NCBI GenBank assembly: GCA_017304475.1 | Contig: JAFKKV010000009.1 | Coordinates: 186,001-250,000 of the forward strand | Direction of reading: 5' to 3' | From: Hyphomicrobiales bacterium | GTDB lineage: Bacteria; Pseudomonadota; Alphaproteobacteria; Rhizobiales; Phreatobacteraceae | Length of the DNA: 64,000 nt | Shown: positions 8,713-18,286 of the stretch, in pieces | Layout: every line of letters starts with the position of its first letter | Numbering within the stretch: the stretch's first letter is position 1 | The notes under the pieces: generated by a model | Databases searched by the model: none | Told to the model about the DNA's origin: nothing | What the model saw: the letters and a program-made list of their open reading frames with translations, nothing else | Position numbers and translations under genes: made by a program

Positions 8713-9600
8713 ATGACCCTGGAACAGCTTCGCATTTTCGTCGCGGTGGCCGAGCGCGAACACCTGACCCAGGCCGCCGCCGCGCTTCATCTGACGCCGT
8801 CGGCGGTCAGCTCGGCGGTGCGCGCGCTCGAGGATCGCCACGGCACCACCTTGTTCCACCGCGTCGGCCGCCGGATCGAGCTGACCGAGGCGGGTACGAT
8901 CTTCCTGGGCGAGGCGCGCGCGACCTTGGCGCGGGCGCGCGCCGCCGAGCTGACCCTGTCCGAGCTCGGCGGGCTGAAACGCGGCGCGATCCATATCGAA
9001 GCGAGCCAGACCATCGGCAGCTATTGGCTGCCGCCGCTCATCGCCCGTTTCCACGACGCCCACCCGGCCATCGCGCTGCACCTGACACCGGGCAATACCC
9101 GCAGCGTCGCCGAGGCGGTGCTGAACGGCGGCGCCGAGCTCGGTTTCATCGAGGGCGCGGTCGACGAGCCTGCCCTGTCGACCAAGGTCGTCGCCATGGA
9201 TCACCTGATCCTGGTGGCGGCACCCGGGCATGCCTGGAGCAGCGGTGCGCCGGTCCGGCCGGACCAGCTCTCGGCGGCGCGCTGGGTCATGCGCGAGGCC
9301 GGTTCCGGCACGCGCTCGGCGCTCGAAACGGCGCTGGCCGCCCATGGCATCGCCCCGGCCGGGCTGAACGTGGCGCTGGAACTGCCGTCGAACGAGGCCC
9401 TGTGCTCGGCGGTCGAGGCCGGCACCCTGGTCGCCGTCGTCTCGGAACTGGTCGCCGCGCCACGGCTCGCCGCCGGCCGGCTCAGGCATATCGCCTTCGC
9501 CTTGCCGCCCCGCGCCTTCAGCCTGGTCCGGCACCGGGAGCGGCACCGGACCAAGGCCTCGCTGGCCTTCGAAGCAATGATCGAGACGCCACCGGCCTGA
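8713..9600 (+). CDS. LysR-family regulator (YeiE/CysB-like position)
   Basis: A 295-residue LysR-type transcription factor. The winged helix-turn-helix lies at about residues 1-60 (LRIFVAVAEREHLTQAAAAL, then TPSAVSSAVRALE), and an effector-binding LysR_substrate domain spans about 88-290. It is divergent from a YeiH-like exporter and convergent with the end of the sulfate operon. By analogy with YeiE, reported as a sulfite-responsive LysR regulator next to yeiH, it may sense a sulfur compound and control the exporter. That is inferred from position, not from ligand residues. Confidence 0.88.
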   Translation: MTLEQLRIFVAVAEREHLTQAAAALHLTPSAVSSAVRALEDRHGTTLFHRVGRRIELTEAGTIFLGEARATLARARAAELTLSELGGLKRGAIHIEASQTIGSYWLPPLIARFHDAHPAIALHLTPGNTRSVAEAVLNGGAELGFIEGAVDEPALSTKVVAMDHLILVAAPGHAWSSGAPVRPDQLSAARWVMREAGSGTRSALETALAAHGIAPAGLNVALELPSNEALCSAVEAGTLVAVVSELVAAPRLAAGRLRHIAFALPPRAFSLVRHRERHRTKASLAFEAMIETPPA

Positions 9601-9622
9601 CGGCGCCGCGCCGATCCGTCAG
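9597..9622. terminator. Shared hairpin over two convergent stop codons
   Basis: CTGACGG (9597-9603) pairs with CCGTCAG (9616-9622) across a 12-base GC-rich loop. The left arm contains the lysR stop codon and the right arm contains the cysNC stop codon. The hairpin can form in either transcript. Confidence 0.45.
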
Positions 9623-11556
9623 AGCTGGGCCGCGTCGAGCCCGCTGAGCGGCGGCGCGATGCGCGCGAGGATCAGCTCGACCACCCGCTCGGCCGCGTCC
9701 TCGGCGCTCACATCCTCGCTGCGCACGACGAGGGCGGGCGAAAGCGGCGGCTCATAGGCCTGGTCGCGGCCGGTGAAATTGACGATCCGGCCGGCCTCGG
9801 CCTTGGCGTAGAGGCCCTTGGGGTCGCGCGCCCGGCAGGTTTCCGGCGAGGCATCGACAAAAACCTCGACGAACTGATCCGCGGGGAACAGCGATGCGAC
9901 CCGCTCGCGGTCGGCGCGGAACGGCGAGACCAGCGCCACCACGGTGATCAGGCCGGCCTCCGTCATCAGCTTGGCCACCTCGCCGACGCGCCGGACATTT
10001 TCCGCGCGCGCGGCGGCGTCGAAGCCGAGATCGGCATTGAGGCCCTGGCGCAGATTGTCGCCGTCGAGCAGCATGGTGTGGCGGCCGAGCGCGACGAGGC
10101 GCCGCTCGACCAGATTGGCGATGGTCGACTTGCCCGAACCGGGCAGACCGGTCAGCCAGACCGTGAGCGGCGCCTGGCTCTTCAGCGCAGCGCGCACCGG
10201 CGTGGTGACGTCGCCGGGATGACGATGCACCTCGCGTGCCCGGTCGAGGCTTTCAACCACCAGGCCGGCGGCAACCGTCAGATGGGTCGCCCGGTCGATC
10301 AGGATGAAGGCACCCGTCTCGCGATTGTCGGCATAGGGATCGAAGGCAAGCCGGCTCGCCGCCTCGATCTCGACGCGGCCGATGGTGTTGAGCGCGAAGG
10401 CGAGCGGATCGGCTCGGCGGGCGAGCGTCGCGACCTCGAGCGTATCGACCAGCCGCGTGATGGTCGCCGGAACCGTGGCGCTGCCGAGCTTGAGGAGATA
10501 GCGGTCGCCGGCGGCTCCAGGCGCCTCGCCCATCCAGACGAGATCGGCGGCGATCCGCCGGGCAGTCGCCGGCCGCTGGCGCGGATCGGCGATCAGGTCG
10601 CCGCGCGAGATGTCGATCTCGTCGGTGAAGGTGAGCGTGACGGCGCGGCCGGCTTCGGCCGAACCGAGATCGCCGTCCTGGGTGACGATGCGCCTGACCC
10701 GGGTGGCCTGGCCCGAGGAGGCGATGACCACGCTATCGCCGACCGAGACGCGGCCGCTCGCGACGGTGCCCGCGACGCCGCGGAAATCGATATTGGCGCG
10801 GTTGACCCATTGGACTGCCATGCGGAAGGCCGCCTGGTCGACATCCTCGACCGTCTCGACCGCCTCGAGGTGGCGAATGAGCGTCGGCCCGTCATACCAG
10901 GGCGTGTGGCGGCTGCGCGTCGTGACATTGTCGCCGAAGCGCGCCGACAGCGGGATCGCCGCGACCGAGCGGAACTTCAGCGGTGCGGCGAAGACATCGA
11001 AATCGGCGACGATGGCGTCGAAGCGGTCTTGCGAGAAATCGACCAGGTCGATCTTGTTGACCGCCAGCACGACGTGCCGAATTCCGAGCAGCGAGACGAT
11101 CGCGGCATGGCGGCGGGTCTGTTCCAGCAATCCCTTGCGGGCATCGACCAGCAGCACCGCGAGCTCGGCGGTCGAGGCGCCGGTCGCCATGTTGCGGGTA
11201 TATTGGGCATGGCCGGGCGTGTCGGCGACGATGAAGGCCCGCCTGGCGGTCGAGAAGAACCGATAGGCGACGTCGATGGTGATGCCCTGTTCGCGCTCGG
11301 CCTCCAGGCCGTCGAGCAGCAAGGCGAGGTCGAGCTCCTCGCCGGTCGTGCCGAAACGCCGGCTGTCATCCTTCAGGCCGGCGATCTGATCTTCCAGAAG
11401 GCCGATGGAATCATGCAGAAGGCGGCCGATCAGGGTCGACTTGCCGTCGTCCACCGAGCCGCAGGTGATGAAGCGCAGCGCGCCGCGGTCGCGCACCGGC
11501 AGCGTGTCATTGGCCGGGTCGAGGCCGGCGGGCCGCGTGGCGAGCGATGTGGTCAT
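9619..11556 (-). CDS. cysNC: Bifunctional sulfate adenylyltransferase subunit 1 / APS kinase
   Basis: A 645-residue fusion. Residues about 25-440 are the CysN GTPase: G1 motif GSVDDGKST at 33-41, then DTPGH and NKID further on. It drives ATP sulfurylase together with CysD. Residues about 460-640 are CysC, an APS kinase with P-loop GLPGSGKST near 467 that makes PAPS. The NodQ/CysNC fusion is common in rhizobia and relatives. The start overlaps the cysD stop (TGATG). The neighbouring CysH looks like the APS-reducing type, so the kinase half may supply PAPS for sulfation rather than for reduction. It is the last gene of the sulfate operon. Confidence 0.96.
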   Translation of the reverse strand: MTTSLATRPAGLDPANDTLPVRDRGALRFITCGSVDDGKSTLIGRLLHDSIGLLEDQIAGLKDDSRRFGTTGEELDLALLLDGLEAEREQGITIDVAYRFFSTARRAFIVADTPGHAQYTRNMATGASTAELAVLLVDARKGLLEQTRRHAAIVSLLGIRHVVLAVNKIDLVDFSQDRFDAIVADFDVFAAPLKFRSVAAIPLSARFGDNVTTRSRHTPWYDGPTLIRHLEAVETVEDVDQAAFRMAVQWVNRANIDFRGVAGTVASGRVSVGDSVVIASSGQATRVRRIVTQDGDLGSAEAGRAVTLTFTDEIDISRGDLIADPRQRPATARRIAADLVWMGEAPGAAGDRYLLKLGSATVPATITRLVDTLEVATLARRADPLAFALNTIGRVEIEAASRLAFDPYADNRETGAFILIDRATHLTVAAGLVVESLDRAREVHRHPGDVTTPVRAALKSQAPLTVWLTGLPGSGKSTIANLVERRLVALGRHTMLLDGDNLRQGLNADLGFDAAARAENVRRVGEVAKLMTEAGLITVVALVSPFRADRERVASLFPADQFVEVFVDASPETCRARDPKGLYAKAEAGRIVNFTGRDQAYEPPLSPALVVRSEDVSAEDAAERVVELILARIAPPLSGLDAAQL

Positions 11557-12521
11557 CAGAAATAGCCCTCGCGCTTCTTGCGTTCCATCGAGGCCTGCAG
11601 GGCGCCGTCGACCAGGCGCCCCTCGCGTTCCGAGGTGCGCGAGGCGACGATCTCGGAGACGATGTCCTCGACGGTGGTCGCCTCGGACGCCACCGCCCCG
11701 GTCAGCGGCCAGCAGCCGAGCGTGCGGAAGCGGACGCGGCGCGTCACGACCTGCTCGCCCGGGCGAAAGCGCATGCGCTGGTCGTCGACCATGATCAGCG
11801 CGCCGTCACGCTCGACCACCTGGCGGTCGGCGGCGAGATAGATCGGCACGATCGGGATCCGTTCGGCGCGGATATAGTCCCAGACGTCGAGCTCGGTCCA
11901 ATTGGACAGGGGAAACACCCGCATGGTGTCGCCGGCGCTCAGCCGCGTGTTGAACAGCCGCCAGAGCTCCGGGCGCTGGTTGCGCGGATCCCAGACATGG
12001 CCGGCGGAGCGATGCGAGAAGATCCGCTCCTTGGCGCGCGCCTTTTCCTCGTCGCGGCGGCCCCCGCCGAAGGCGGCGTCGAAACCGTGCTGGTCGAGCG
12101 CGCTCTTCAGCACCTCGGTCAGCATCAGGCGCGAATATTCGCCGGTCTCGGTATCGAACGGGTTCACGCCTGCGGCGGCGGCCGCCTCGTTGGAATGGAC
12201 CAGCAAGTTCAGGCCATAGTCGCGCGCCATGCGGTCGCGGTGATCGAGCAGCGCCTGGAAATCCCAGCCCGACGCGATGTGCAGGAACGGAAAAGGCGGG
12301 TTCGCGGGAAAGAAGGCCTTGCGCGCGATATGCAGCATCACGCTCGAATCCTTGCCGACCGAATAGAGCATGACCGGGTTGCGGAATTCGGCGACGACCT
12401 CGCGCATGATGAAGATCGCCTCGTCCTCGAGGCGCTGCAGATGCGGCGACAACGGGCTCCTGACGTCCCGCGTGTCGCTCGTATCGTCGGATTTCAATGC
12501 ACGAACTGCGGACGCGGTCAC
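11556..12521 (-). CDS. cysD: Sulfate adenylyltransferase small subunit
   Basis: A 321-residue PAPS-reductase-fold nucleotidyltransferase with the pyrophosphate-loop-like [11 protein letters not shown] (about residues 56-66). It transfers AMP to sulfate, giving APS, in complex with CysN. The start is a GTG whose bases overlap the stop of the DUF934 gene (GTGA). The N-terminal extension of about 20 residues is a little longer than in many CysD proteins, so an internal start is possible. It is coupled to cysNC on the other side. Confidence 0.96.
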   Translation of the reverse strand: MTASAVRALKSDDTSDTRDVRSPLSPHLQRLEDEAIFIMREVVAEFRNPVMLYSVGKDSSVMLHIARKAFFPANPPFPFLHIASGWDFQALLDHRDRMARDYGLNLLVHSNEAAAAAGVNPFDTETGEYSRLMLTEVLKSALDQHGFDAAFGGGRRDEEKARAKERIFSHRSAGHVWDPRNQRPELWRLFNTRLSAGDTMRVFPLSNWTELDVWDYIRAERIPIVPIYLAADRQVVERDGALIMVDDQRMRFRPGEQVVTRRVRFRTLGCWPLTGAVASEATTVEDIVSEIVASRTSEREGRLVDGALQASMERKKREGYF

Positions 12522-13045
12522 TGGGCAACTCCGGGCACGGACGACAGGCGCAGCCAGGGCCGCGGCCCCGGTCTGGTTTCGCCGACCTCGTGAGAGGCCG
12601 GCTGGTAGTGATGATGGACGGCAACGATGGTGCCGTCACGGAGCGCACGAATCGTACCCTCATGGGTCACTTCGAACCCATTGAAGCCGGACCGGGCGAG
12701 CAGGACAATCTGGTCGCGCAGCACGTCCCCGGCGGCCCGGATCTCACCTGTGAAGCCAAAGCGGTCGCGCAGCAGGCGGGCGATGGAATAGAGCCGGCCG
12801 TCGGCGTAGCGGGGAATGACCAGCCGGACCAAAGCCAGCCGCGGGATGATATCGGCCAGGCCGTCGAGGTTTTCGCCCGATTTGAGCACCAGGCCGACCG
12901 GGTCAGCCCGGCCGGCGAGCTCAGCCCAGGCGGCGATCAGGCGCTCCTTCGGCAGCGCGACCTTGCCGGCGCCCGGCACGGGATCGGCGTCGTCGGGGAA
13001 AATCCAGTCGTCGGCGACGAAGCCGCCGTCCCGATACAAGGCCAT
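12518..13045 (-). CDS. DUF934 domain protein of the sulfate operon
   Basis: A 175-residue protein of the DUF934 family, regularly found next to cysI/cysH in alpha- and betaproteobacteria but without a settled biochemical role. The body holds the family-like [16 protein letters not shown] and RLLRDRFGF segments. It starts 4 bases after the cysH stop and its own stop overlaps the cysD GTG, so it is made in step with the reductive enzymes. A role in assembling or supporting sulfite/APS reduction is guessed from gene order only. Confidence 0.85.
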   Translation of the reverse strand: MALYRDGGFVADDWIFPDDADPVPGAGKVALPKERLIAAWAELAGRADPVGLVLKSGENLDGLADIIPRLALVRLVIPRYADGRLYSIARLLRDRFGFTGEIRAAGDVLRDQIVLLARSGFNGFEVTHEGTIRALRDGTIVAVHHHYQPASHEVGETRPGPRPWLRLSSVPGVAQ

Positions 13046-13049
13046 GGTC

Positions 13050-13811
13050 TCAGGTTCCTGTTCTTGCCGCGGCCGGCGCCTCGGCCGGCCGGTGGATGCC
13101 GCATTCGATCTTGCTGAAATTGCGCCAGCGACCGGCGCGCGCGTCTTCCCCGGCCGCGACTGGCGAGGTGCAGGGCGCGCAGCCGATGGAGGGATAACCC
13201 TCGGCGACCAGGGGATGGGCGGGCAGGTCATGCGCCCGGGCATAGGCCGCGAGATCGGCGGCCGCCCAGGCGGCCAGCGGATTGACCTTGATCAGCCCGC
13301 CCTCCGCCTCGAACACCGAAAGCCCGGCGCGGGTCGCGGCCTGATGGCGCTTGCGGCCGGAAATCGACGCGGCGAAGGGCTGCAGCGCGCGCGCCAGCGG
13401 GCCGACCTTGCGAAAGCCGCAGCAGGCGTCGGGGTCCCGTTCGGCCAGCGCCAGAACCGGGTCGTTGGCGGCGATCTCGTCGCCGGTCGGACCGACATTG
13501 CGGATATCGGTCAGGCCGAGATGGGCGACCAGCCTGTCGCGATAGGCGAGCGTCTGGGAAAAATGCCGCGATGTATCGACGAAGATCACCGGCACGGCCG
13601 GATCGACGGCAGCCGCCAGATGCAGCAGCACCGCGGAATCGGCGCCGAACGAGGTGACGAGCGCGACCTGGCCGGGAAACAGGTCGACGAGCGTTGCGGC
13701 CAGGATCTCCGCGGGGTGCCTTGCGCCATAGGCACGGTCGAGCCCGGCGGCTTTCGCCACCAAGGCCTCATCCGTCTCCAGGTGGCCCCGCGCAAGATCA
13801 AGCATCGGCAT
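13050..13811 (-). CDS. cysH: Adenylyl-sulfate (APS) reductase
   Basis: A 253-residue thioredoxin-dependent reductase. It has the PP-loop-like TSFGADSAVLLHL, followed by the paired cysteines DACCGFRKV and GCAPCTS that hold a 4Fe-4S cluster in APS-type enzymes. The redox Cys sits in the C-terminal ECGIH. The cluster motifs favour APS over PAPS as substrate, giving sulfite. The ATG at 13811 has GAGG about 6 bases upstream and overlaps the end of cysI; an ATG at 13805 is a less well-served alternative. Confidence 0.94.
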   Translation of the reverse strand: MPMLDLARGHLETDEALVAKAAGLDRAYGARHPAEILAATLVDLFPGQVALVTSFGADSAVLLHLAAAVDPAVPVIFVDTSRHFSQTLAYRDRLVAHLGLTDIRNVGPTGDEIAANDPVLALAERDPDACCGFRKVGPLARALQPFAASISGRKRHQAATRAGLSVFEAEGGLIKVNPLAAWAAADLAAYARAHDLPAHPLVAEGYPSIGCAPCTSPVAAGEDARAGRWRNFSKIECGIHRPAEAPAAARTGT

Positions 13812-15456
13812 AAAGTGCCTCGCGGAACGGCGCTTCGCCGACACGCCGATAGGTCGCCAGGAAATTCTCCGACGGTTCGGTGCGGATCTTCAGATAGGTG
13901 CCGATAATGTTCTCGATGGCATCGACGACCTGGTCCGACGAGAAGCCCCGGCCGACGATCTCGCCGATCGAGCAGCTTTCATCCGCCGAGCCGCCAAGCG
14001 TGATCTGGTAGAATTCCTCGCCCTTCCGGTCGACGCCGAGAATGCCGATATGGCCGACATGGTGGTGGCCGCAGGCATTGATGCAGCCGGAGATCTTCAG
14101 TTTCAGCTCGCCGATCTCCTCCTGCAGCTCGATCGCCTGGAAGCGCTCGGAAATGCGCTGGGCCACCGGGATCGAGCGGGCATTGGCGAGCGCGCAATAG
14201 TCGAGGCCGGGGCAGGCGATGATGTCGGTGACGAGGCCGGCATTGGGGGTGGCAAGGCCGGCCCGCTTGAGCGCCGCGAAGACCGCCGGCAGGTCGTCGA
14301 GCCGGACATGCGGCAGGACTAGGTTCTGCTCATGGCTGACCCGGATCTCGTCGGCCGAATAACGCTCGGCAATGTCGGCAATGGCATCCATCTGGCCCGA
14401 GGTCGCATCTCCAGGCGGCAGGCCGACCGGCTTCAGCGACACGGTGACGATGCCGTAGCCGGGCACCTTGTGGGCCGAGACATTGCGCGCGACGAAGCGG
14501 GCGAGCGCGGCATCGCCGGCCTTGGCTTTGTCCAGCACCTCGGATCCCGCCGGCAGCCGGGCCAGCGTCGGCGGCGCGAAATAGGCGCCGATACGCGCGA
14601 CCTCCTCGGCCGGCAGGGCCAGCGTCTTCTGCCCGATCGCCGCGAATTCGGCTTCGACCGCGCGGGTGATCTCGGCCTCGCCCATCTCGTGCACGAGGAT
14701 CTTGATGCGCGCCTTGTATTTGTTGTCGCGCCGGCCCTCCAGGTTGTAGACGCGCAGGATCGCCTCGCAATAGGCCAGGAGGTCGGCCTCGGGGAGGAAA
14801 TCACGCACCTTCTTGGCGATCATCGGCGTGCGGCCCTGGCCGCCGCCGACCCAGACGGCGAAACCGATCTCGCCCTGGTCGTTGCGCTTCACCTCGAGCC
14901 CGATGTCGTGAACCTGGATGGCGGCGCGGTCGTTCGGCGCGCCGGTCACGGCGAGCTTGAACTTGCGCGGCAGGAAGGTGAATTCCGGGTGCAGCGACGA
15001 CCATTGCCGGAGCACTTCGGCATAGGGCCGGGGATCGGCGATCTCGTCGGCCGCGGCGCCGGCGAAGTGATCGGCGGTGACATTGCGGATGCAATTGCCC
15101 GAGGTCTGGATGGCGTGCATCTCGACCTCGGCGAGCTCCTTCAGGATGGCCGGCACGTCGGCGAGCCGGATCCAGTTGAACTGGAGGTTCTGCCGGGTGG
15201 TGAAATGGCCGTAGTCGCGGTCATAGGTGCGGCCGATATGGGCGAGTTTGCGCATCTGGCGCGACGACAGCGTGCCATAGGGAATGGCGATCCTGAGCAT
15301 ATAGGCGTGCAGCTGCAAATAGACGCCGTTCATCAGCCGGAGCGGCTTGAACTGGTCCTCGGTCAGCTCGCCCGACAGCCGGCGCGCCACCTGGTCGCTG
15401 AACTCGGCGACACGTTCGTCGACAAAGGCCTGGTCGAATTCATCGTAGCGGTACAT
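13798..15456 (-). CDS. cysI: Nitrite/sulfite reductase hemoprotein (sulfite reductase)
   Basis: A 552-residue siroheme and 4Fe-4S enzyme with two ferredoxin-like repeats. The cluster/siroheme cysteines are in ACPGLDYCALA and SGCINACGHHHVGH near the C-terminus, and the substrate-binding basic region TTRQNLQFNW is near residue 86. It makes the six-electron reduction of sulfite to sulfide. No NADPH flavoprotein subunit (cysJ) is present, so electrons probably come from ferredoxin. It lies between DUF2849 and cysH, as in other Rhizobiales sulfate operons, and its stop lies within the cysH start region. Confidence 0.95.
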   Translation of the reverse strand: MYRYDEFDQAFVDERVAEFSDQVARRLSGELTEDQFKPLRLMNGVYLQLHAYMLRIAIPYGTLSSRQMRKLAHIGRTYDRDYGHFTTRQNLQFNWIRLADVPAILKELAEVEMHAIQTSGNCIRNVTADHFAGAAADEIADPRPYAEVLRQWSSLHPEFTFLPRKFKLAVTGAPNDRAAIQVHDIGLEVKRNDQGEIGFAVWVGGGQGRTPMIAKKVRDFLPEADLLAYCEAILRVYNLEGRRDNKYKARIKILVHEMGEAEITRAVEAEFAAIGQKTLALPAEEVARIGAYFAPPTLARLPAGSEVLDKAKAGDAALARFVARNVSAHKVPGYGIVTVSLKPVGLPPGDATSGQMDAIADIAERYSADEIRVSHEQNLVLPHVRLDDLPAVFAALKRAGLATPNAGLVTDIIACPGLDYCALANARSIPVAQRISERFQAIELQEEIGELKLKISGCINACGHHHVGHIGILGVDRKGEEFYQITLGGSADESCSIGEIVGRGFSSDQVVDAIENIIGTYLKIRTEPSENFLATYRRVGEAPFREALYADA

Positions 15457-15469
15457 GGCGGCCTCGGCG

Positions 15470-15796
15470 TCAGAGATGGGCGTAGGCGTCGGCGGGCAGA
15501 GCCACCGTCGGCCCGCTGGCGCGGATCAGCTCGCGCAGGCTGGCCGGCCGGACAAAGCCGCCCTCGCGAACGATCTCGATCAGGGCTGGATCGACCACGA
15601 GGCAGCCCTCCTGATCGGCCAAGGCCAGCGCGAGAAGCGCGTCACCGGCTTCCCGGCTCTCGGCGATCTCGGCCTTGCCGACATCGATCGACCAGAGGCC
15701 GTCGGCATGGCGGAACACCACAGCGCCCGAGGCCAGTTCATTGGCCGTGACGACGACCGGCTTGAAGACTTTCGGTGCCTTGACGGGTTGCGACAT
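15470..15796 (-). CDS. DUF2849 family small protein
   Basis: A 108-residue soluble protein matching the DUF2849 family, which almost always sits beside cysG and cysI in alphaproteobacteria. The N-terminal half (KPVVVTANELASGAVVFR, then W-S-ID) forms a short beta-rich module, and the rest is helical. It starts 9 bases after cysG and ends 13 bases before cysI, so it is clearly an operon member. The function is unknown; a role in sulfite reductase maturation or siroheme delivery is a guess from gene order. Confidence 0.85.
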   Translation of the reverse strand: MSQPVKAPKVFKPVVVTANELASGAVVFRHADGLWSIDVGKAEIAESREAGDALLALALADQEGCLVVDPALIEIVREGGFVRPASLRELIRASGPTVALPADAYAHL

Positions 15797-15805
15797 GATC
15801 AGCTC

Positions 15806-17224
15806 TCAGGCGGCCGCGGCGAGCGGCAGGACGAAGGGTTCGGCGGCGGCGAGATCGCCATGGGCGACCGCCTGGCCGATGAGGATGAGCACCGGGCCGG
15901 CGAGATCCTCGCGGGCGGCGAACAAGGCGAGTTCGGCGAGCGTGCCGGCAAACAGGCGGCGGCCGGCACGGCCGGCATTCTCGACCGCCACCACCGGTGT
16001 CGCGCCGGCGAGGCCCGCCGCGGCGAGGCGCGCGACGATGCGGTCGGCAACCGATTTGCCCATATAGACGGCGACCGTCGCGCCATCAGCGGCAAGTCTT
16101 TCCCAGCCATCAGGCTCGGCGCCCTCGGCGCCATGACCGGTGGCGATGATCAGTTGCGAGGCGGTGCCGCGTAGCGTCAACGGGATGGCGGCATCGGCCG
16201 CCGCGGCGAGCGAGGCGGTGATGCCTGGCACCACCTCATAGGCGATGCCGGCGGCGCGCAGCGCGGCGATTTCCTCGCCGGCGCGGCCGAACACCATGGG
16301 ATCGCCGGCCTTCAGGCGCACCACTTGCCGGCCCTGTGCGCCGAGCTCGACCAGCAGGGCGTCGATCTCGGCCTGCGCGACCGAATGGCGGCCCTTGCGC
16401 TTGCCGACCGAAATGCGCTCGGCGTCGCGCCGGCCCATGGCGATGACCGCCTCGGGCACCAGGGCGTCATGGACGATGACATCGGCGGTCTGCAGCAGCC
16501 GGTGGGCGCGCAGGGTCAGGAGATCCTCGGCGCCCGGACCGGCACCGACCAGGAACACCTTGCCTGCCGGCGCGGTTTCGCTGCGGGCGGCGTCCAGCGC
16601 ATTCATGGCGATGATGGCGGCGCGCTCGACCTCGCCCGCCAGCGCGACCTCGGCGGCGCGGCCGTCGAACAGGCGGGTCCAGAAGCTCCGCCGCCGGCCG
16701 GCATCGTGGAGCCGGGCATTGACCGTGTCGCGAATGGCGGCGGCGAGTTCGCCGAGCCGGCCGAAACCCGGCGGCAGCAGCGCCTCGATGGCGGCGCGCA
16801 CCTTCTGCGCCAGCACGGGGGCATGGCCATCGGTCGAAATGGCAATGGCGACCGGCGCGCGGTCGACGATCGCCGGCACGGCGAAATCGGAAATCAGCGG
16901 CCGGTCGACCACATTGACCGGCACGCCGGCGGCGCGCCCGATCATGGCCAGGCGCGCGTCGTCGCCGGCATCGCCGGTCGCGATGAACAGGAGCGCGGCG
17001 CTGGCGAGCGGGCGCGCATCCGGTTCGGCGGCGACATGCTCGACGGCGTGGGCCGAGGCGAAGGCCAGAAGCTCGGGCGAGGGCGCCGGCGCGCAAAGAA
17101 CCAGGCGCGCCTCGGTGCGCACCAGCAGCCGCAGCTTCTGCAGCGCCTGCTCGCCATCGCCGGCGACGACGACGAAACGCCCGGCGACGTCATAGGAAAT
17201 CGGGAAGAACTTGAAACGCGACAC
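15806..17224 (-). CDS. cysG: Siroheme synthase (multifunctional CysG)
   Basis: A 472-residue two-part enzyme. Residues about 1-215 are the precorrin-2 dehydrogenase/sirohydrochlorin ferrochelatase half, with an NAD loop AGDGEQALQKLRLL. Residues about 220-465 are uroporphyrinogen III C-methyltransferase: VGAGPGAEDLLTLRA, then RLKAGDPMVFGRAGEE and VPGITASLAAAA. Together they turn uroporphyrinogen III into siroheme, the cofactor of the CysI made by the same transcript. It starts 9 bases after cysA and ends 9 bases before DUF2849. Confidence 0.95.
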   Translation of the reverse strand: MSRFKFFPISYDVAGRFVVVAGDGEQALQKLRLLVRTEARLVLCAPAPSPELLAFASAHAVEHVAAEPDARPLASAALLFIATGDAGDDARLAMIGRAAGVPVNVVDRPLISDFAVPAIVDRAPVAIAISTDGHAPVLAQKVRAAIEALLPPGFGRLGELAAAIRDTVNARLHDAGRRRSFWTRLFDGRAAEVALAGEVERAAIIAMNALDAARSETAPAGKVFLVGAGPGAEDLLTLRAHRLLQTADVIVHDALVPEAVIAMGRRDAERISVGKRKGRHSVAQAEIDALLVELGAQGRQVVRLKAGDPMVFGRAGEEIAALRAAGIAYEVVPGITASLAAAADAAIPLTLRGTASQLIIATGHGAEGAEPDGWERLAADGATVAVYMGKSVADRIVARLAAAGLAGATPVVAVENAGRAGRRLFAGTLAELALFAAREDLAGPVLILIGQAVAHGDLAAAEPFVLPLAAAA

Positions 17225-17233
17225 GAGACGACC

Positions 17234-18286
17234 TCACACGCCGGCGACAGGAAAGAGACGCACCGTCTTCAGCGTGACCGAGATCCAGTCGCCTTTTTCG
17301 ACGCGCGTCTCGGCTGCCACCTCGATCTCGACCGGCGGCTGGCCCTCGGCAAGATGAACATCGATGCGGCGCACCGGGCCGGTGCGCCGGATGCCGACGA
17401 CCCGCGCCTTGATCGCCGGGACACCGGGCGCCGCGATCGCCAGGTCGTCCGGCCGGACGAACAGCTCGGCCGGGCCGGAGGCTGTGCCGATCTGCGCCGA
17501 GACCAGGCCGATCTCGCCGATGCGCACCGCGCCGTCGCGCACCTCGACGGCGAGCCTGACCGCCTCGCCGATGAAGCCGGCGACGAAAGCGGTCGCTGGA
17601 TGGTCGTAGATCTCGTCGGGCGTGCCGATCTGCTCGAGCTTGCCCTTGTTGAGAATGGCGACCCGGTCGGCGAGCTCCAGCGCCTCGTCCTGATCATGGG
17701 TGACGAACAGGGTGGTATGGCCGGTGCGATCGTGGATCTCGCGCAGCCAGCGGCGGAGATCCCGGCGGACCTGGGCGTCGAGCGCGCCGAAGGGCTCGTC
17801 CAGCAGCAGCACTTTCGGGTCGACGGCGAGCGCGCGGGCCAGCGCCACGCGTTGCCGCTGGCCGCCGGACAACTGCTTGGGGAAGCGTTTTTCGAGGCCG
17901 GAGAGCTGAACGAGGTCGAGCAGCTCGCCGACGCGCCTGACGATCTCGGCCCGGCTCGGCCGGGTCGCCCGCGGCCGCACCTTGAGCCCATAGGCAATGT
18001 TGTCGGCGACGTTCAGGTGGCGGAACAGCGCATAATGCTGGAACACGAAACCGACATTGCGCGCCTGGACCGGCAGGGCGGTCGCATCTTCCTCGTCGAA
18101 CAGGATACGGCCGGCACTGGCGTGTTCGAGCCCGGCCACCACGCGCAGGAGCGTGGTCTTGCCCGAGCCGGACGGCCCGAGCAGCGCCAGCAATTCGCCG
18201 GGCCGGACGTCGAGATCGATGCCGCCGAGCGCCGCCGCGCCGCCGCCGAAGGCCTTGACCAGGCCTTGCGCGCGGATCGCGACCGC
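17234..18286 (-). CDS. cysA: Sulfate/thiosulfate ABC transporter ATPase, start codon out of frame
   Basis: About 350 residues of a complete CysA ATPase: Walker [10 protein letters not shown], signature LSGGQ, Walker [14 protein letters not shown]-loop FVTHDQ and a C-terminal TOBE-like regulatory domain. It energises sulfate import with CysT, CysW and Sbp. The reading frame has no ATG, GTG or TTG near the expected N-terminus. The ATG at 18288-18286 is followed by CGGTCGCGATC in the wrong frame. One added G after it would give Met-Ala-Val-Ala-Ile-Arg joined to the true frame. A TTG at 18370, inside cysW, is the nearest in-frame canonical alternative. So this is either a one-base deletion, a sequencing error or an unusual start. 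The given start is the first in-frame codon after that ATG. Confidence 0.85.
   Translation of the reverse strand, partial: AVAIRAQGLVKAFGGGAAALGGIDLDVRPGELLALLGPSGSGKTTLLRVVAGLEHASAGRILFDEEDATALPVQARNVGFVFQHYALFRHLNVADNIAYGLKVRPRATRPSRAEIVRRVGELLDLVQLSGLEKRFPKQLSGGQRQRVALARALAVDPKVLLLDEPFGALDAQVRRDLRRWLREIHDRTGHTTLFVTHDQDEALELADRVAILNKGKLEQIGTPDEIYDHPATAFVAGFIGEAVRLAVEVRDGAVRIGEIGLVSAQIGTASGPAELFVRPDDLAIAAPGVPAIKARVVGIRRTGPVRRIDVHLAEGQPPVEIEVAAETRVEKGDWISVTLKTVRLFPVAGV

Noticed and set aside
8611..9546. N-terminal extension of the YeiH-like frame through the LysR gene
   Set aside because: The frame stays open only because of GC bias. The extension covers the divergent promoter and the LysR gene. 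The ATG at 8610 with GGAG is the sensible start.
10078..15750. Plus-strand open frames opposite cysNC, cysD, cysI and neighbours
   Set aside because: They have the same repetitive charged composition and no family features. The minus-strand genes there form an obvious operon.
17234..18286. Calling cysA a pseudogene
   Set aside because: All ATPase motifs and the C-terminal domain are intact. Only the start is displaced, which a single sequencing error or an alternative start could explain.
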